From CAYPOY01 sp964412395 (GTDB lineage Bacteria > Chloroflexota > Anaerolineae > B4-G1), in assembly GCA_964412395.1 (NCBI GenBank), contig CAYPOY010000121.1, positions 1-13,831 of the forward strand: 13,831 nucleotides of DNA, in the 5' to 3' direction. The translations under genes and the position numbers were made by a program. This document shows, piece after piece, positions 12,373 to 13,831 of this stretch (within the stretch, counting starts at the first letter, position 1; the number at the start of each line of letters is the position of its first letter). The notes beneath the pieces were generated by a model that saw only the letters and a program-made list of their open reading frames with translations, ran no database searches and was not told the DNA's origin.

Positions 12373-13831
12373 ATGAGAAACCGAATAAGGAGTCTTGTCA
12401 CCGTCGTCACCGTTGCGTTGGCCGTATTGAGCTTGGGGCCAGCAGCGACCCCGGCGATGGCAGGAGGCGCCTGGTACGCCGAGTACTTCGCCAACCGTGA
12501 CCTCAGCGGCAGCCCGGCCCTCACCCGCTACGACGACACCCTGCACTTCGAGTGGGGCACTGGCAGCCCCGGCGACGGTATCCCCGCCGACAACTTCTCC
12601 GCCCGTTGGACCCGCGACGAGTGGTTCGATGCCGGCACCTACCGCTTCTCCTACCGCTCTGACGACGGCATCCGTATCTGGGTGGGGGATACTCTCGTCG
12701 TGGACGACTGGCGCGACCGCCAGGACACCTGGTCATTCGTAGACCACTTCGTCTCCCGCGGTACTCACCGCGTGCGCGTCGAGTACTACGAGCACGGCGG
12801 CAGCGCGGCCATCCAGGTGACGTGGGAGCGGGTCAGCGGCGGAAACGTCTGGCGGGCCGAGTACTTCGACAACCGCGACCTCTCGGGCGCGTCGGTGCTG
12901 GTGCGCTACGACCCGGCGGTGGACTTCGACTGGGGCAGCGGCAGTCCCGACGCCGCCGTCCCGGTTGACAACTTCTCTGTGCGCTGGACACGCAGCCTGG
13001 GGTTCACCCCCGGCACCTACCGCTTCTACACCAGTTGCGACGATGGCGTGCGCGTCTACGTGGACGGCAACTGCGTCGTGGACGCCTGGCAGGACCAGAA
13101 ACTGCCCAACACGCGCTGGGGCGACGTCACCCTCAGTAACGGGCAGCACACCATCGTCGTCGAGTACTACGAGCACGGCGGCGAGGCCAGCGCCCACGTG
13201 TGGTGGAAGCGGCTGGGTGACTTCGGCGGCTGGGAGGGCCGCTACTACGCCAACGCCGAACTGCGCGGCGGCCCGGCGCTCATCCGCGACGATGCAGACA
13301 TAAACTTCGATTGGGGCGAGGGCGCTCCGGCCGACTGGATGCCCAGCGACAACTTCTCCGTCGTCTGGACGCGCCAGGTCTACTTCGCCCCCGGCTACTA
13401 CCGCTTCAACGTGCGCTCCGACGACGGCGTGCGCGTCTGGCTCGACGGTGTGCCGGTGATGGACTATTGGCAGCCGATGGACTACGAGTGGCATTACCTG
13501 AATTGGACCTACCTGGAGGGCACGCACGCGCTCAAGGTGGAGTACTTCGAGCGCGCCGGTGGGGCCCGCATCCGCTTCTGGTGGGAGCAGAGCGGCGCTC
13601 CCGCGCCTCCTCCCGCACCCACACCGGTGCCCACTCCCACCCCCGGCCTGCCCGGCCCCTGGCAGGGTGAGTACTTCAACAACCGCGACCTGAGCGGCAC
13701 GCCCGTCCTGGTGCGCAGCGACGCTGCCCTCGACTTCAACTGGGGTTGGGACGGGCCCGCGCCGGGGGTGAACCGCGACAACTTCTCCGTGCGCTGGAGC
13801 GGCGACTTCCCCTTCGAGAGCGGTCGCTATC
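12373..13831 (+). CDS. Secreted multi-PA14 protein (partial, runs off right edge)
   Basis: The frame is open from ATG 12373 to the window end, with 486 residues visible. GGAGGTG at 12361-12367 is a strong ribosome binding site. A signal peptide covers 1-30, with cleavage after AMA. Four PA14 modules follow: ~33-153, ~160-280, ~287-405 and, after a Pro/Thr linker (408-427), ~430 onward, cut by the edge. Each complete module shows 'YF.NRDLSG.P.L.R', 'DNFS.RWTR', '(S/C)DDG(I/V)R(I/V)(W/Y)V' and 'VEY(Y/F)E..GG' elements. Module 3 has diverged at several of these. Module 2 carries two extra cysteines (222 and 234). Modules 1-3 sit back to back with short joints, and only the fourth is set off by a flexible linker. 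It is a probable surface adhesin or the non-catalytic half of a larger enzyme. The missing C-terminus would decide. Confidence 0.92.
   Translation, partial: MRNRIRSLVTVVTVALAVLSLGPAATPAMAGGAWYAEYFANRDLSGSPALTRYDDTLHFEWGTGSPGDGIPADNFSARWTRDEWFDAGTYRFSYRSDDGIRIWVGDTLVVDDWRDRQDTWSFVDHFVSRGTHRVRVEYYEHGGSAAIQVTWERVSGGNVWRAEYFDNRDLSGASVLVRYDPAVDFDWGSGSPDAAVPVDNFSVRWTRSLGFTPGTYRFYTSCDDGVRVYVDGNCVVDAWQDQKLPNTRWGDVTLSNGQHTIVVEYYEHGGEASAHVWWKRLGDFGGWEGRYYANAELRGGPALIRDDADINFDWGEGAPADWMPSDNFSVVWTRQVYFAPGYYRFNVRSDDGVRVWLDGVPVMDYWQPMDYEWHYLNWTYLEGTHALKVEYFERAGGARIRFWWEQSGAPAPPPAPTPVPTPTPGLPGPWQGEYFNNRDLSGTPVLVRSDAALDFNWGWDGPAPGVNRDNFSVRWSGDFPFESGRY
12469..13831 (+). repeat. Tandem PA14 modules (about 360-380 bp period)
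   Basis: Modules begin near 12469, 12850, 13231 and 13660. Within the first three the period is 381 bp. The fourth is displaced by a proline-rich linker. Repeated strings such as GAGTACTTC..CAACCGCGACCTC recur at nucleotide level, so recent duplication or recombination between modules is plausible and repeat collapse in assembly is possible. Confidence 0.75.

Noticed and set aside
12733..13527. Antisense ORF (264 codons) opposite the PA14 array
   Set aside because: It is a Val/Ala/His-rich mirror of the repeated PA14 modules. The sense frame is open across the whole region with clear domain signatures.

Overview
This 13.8 kb, GC-rich window carries twelve or thirteen genes, all read left to right. 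No rRNA, tRNA, CRISPR array, transposase or integrase was seen. The gene content is almost entirely envelope-related: integral membrane proteins, lipoproteins carrying WD40/TolB-like beta-propellers, a two-component system, and secreted PA14-domain proteins with Pro/Thr-rich 'PTPTP' linkers. This mix is typical of Chloroflexota (Anaerolineae/Caldilineae-type genomes). That assignment is an inference from protein style, because the window holds no phylogenetic marker gene.

Layout. (1) Positions 2-286: the 3' end of an unrecognised gene, with a likely reading-frame break near position 70. (2) Positions 387-4154: two polytopic membrane proteins of unknown function and a propeller lipoprotein with a C-terminal NTF2-like domain. 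The first membrane protein ends in a few propeller-like blades. (3) Positions 4262-4813: a less GC-rich gene for a three-helix membrane protein with a SmpA/BamE-like tail. (4) Positions 4847-6483: an OmpR/PhoB-type response regulator and a short histidine kinase, overlapping by 4 nt. (5) Positions 6511-6586: six TGTNACA-type half-sites spaced 10-11 bp apart, pairing into three boxes of about 21-22 bp, followed by an extended -10 element. (6) Positions 6638-7570: a small cysteine-containing peptide ORF and a secreted or membrane-anchored protein, ending at a hairpin. (7) Positions 7726-10860: two related lipoproteins, each with a lipobox, a short coiled-coil stalk and a propeller. The second ends in what looks like a collapsed second propeller. 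(8) Positions 10954-13831: two secreted PA14 proteins separated by a good rho-independent terminator. The first ends in a golvesin-like domain. The second has at least four PA14 modules and runs off the right edge.

The most interesting unit is the regulatory module at 4847-7570. An intramembrane-sensing type kinase and a PhoB-like regulator sit directly upstream of a helically phased operator array with the geometry expected for such a regulator. The array faces a small peptide gene and an exported protein. I propose that this two-component system controls the peptide and exported-protein pair. This is inference from architecture and has not been shown. The surrounding lipoproteins and PA14 proteins probably form a cell-surface binding or adhesion repertoire.
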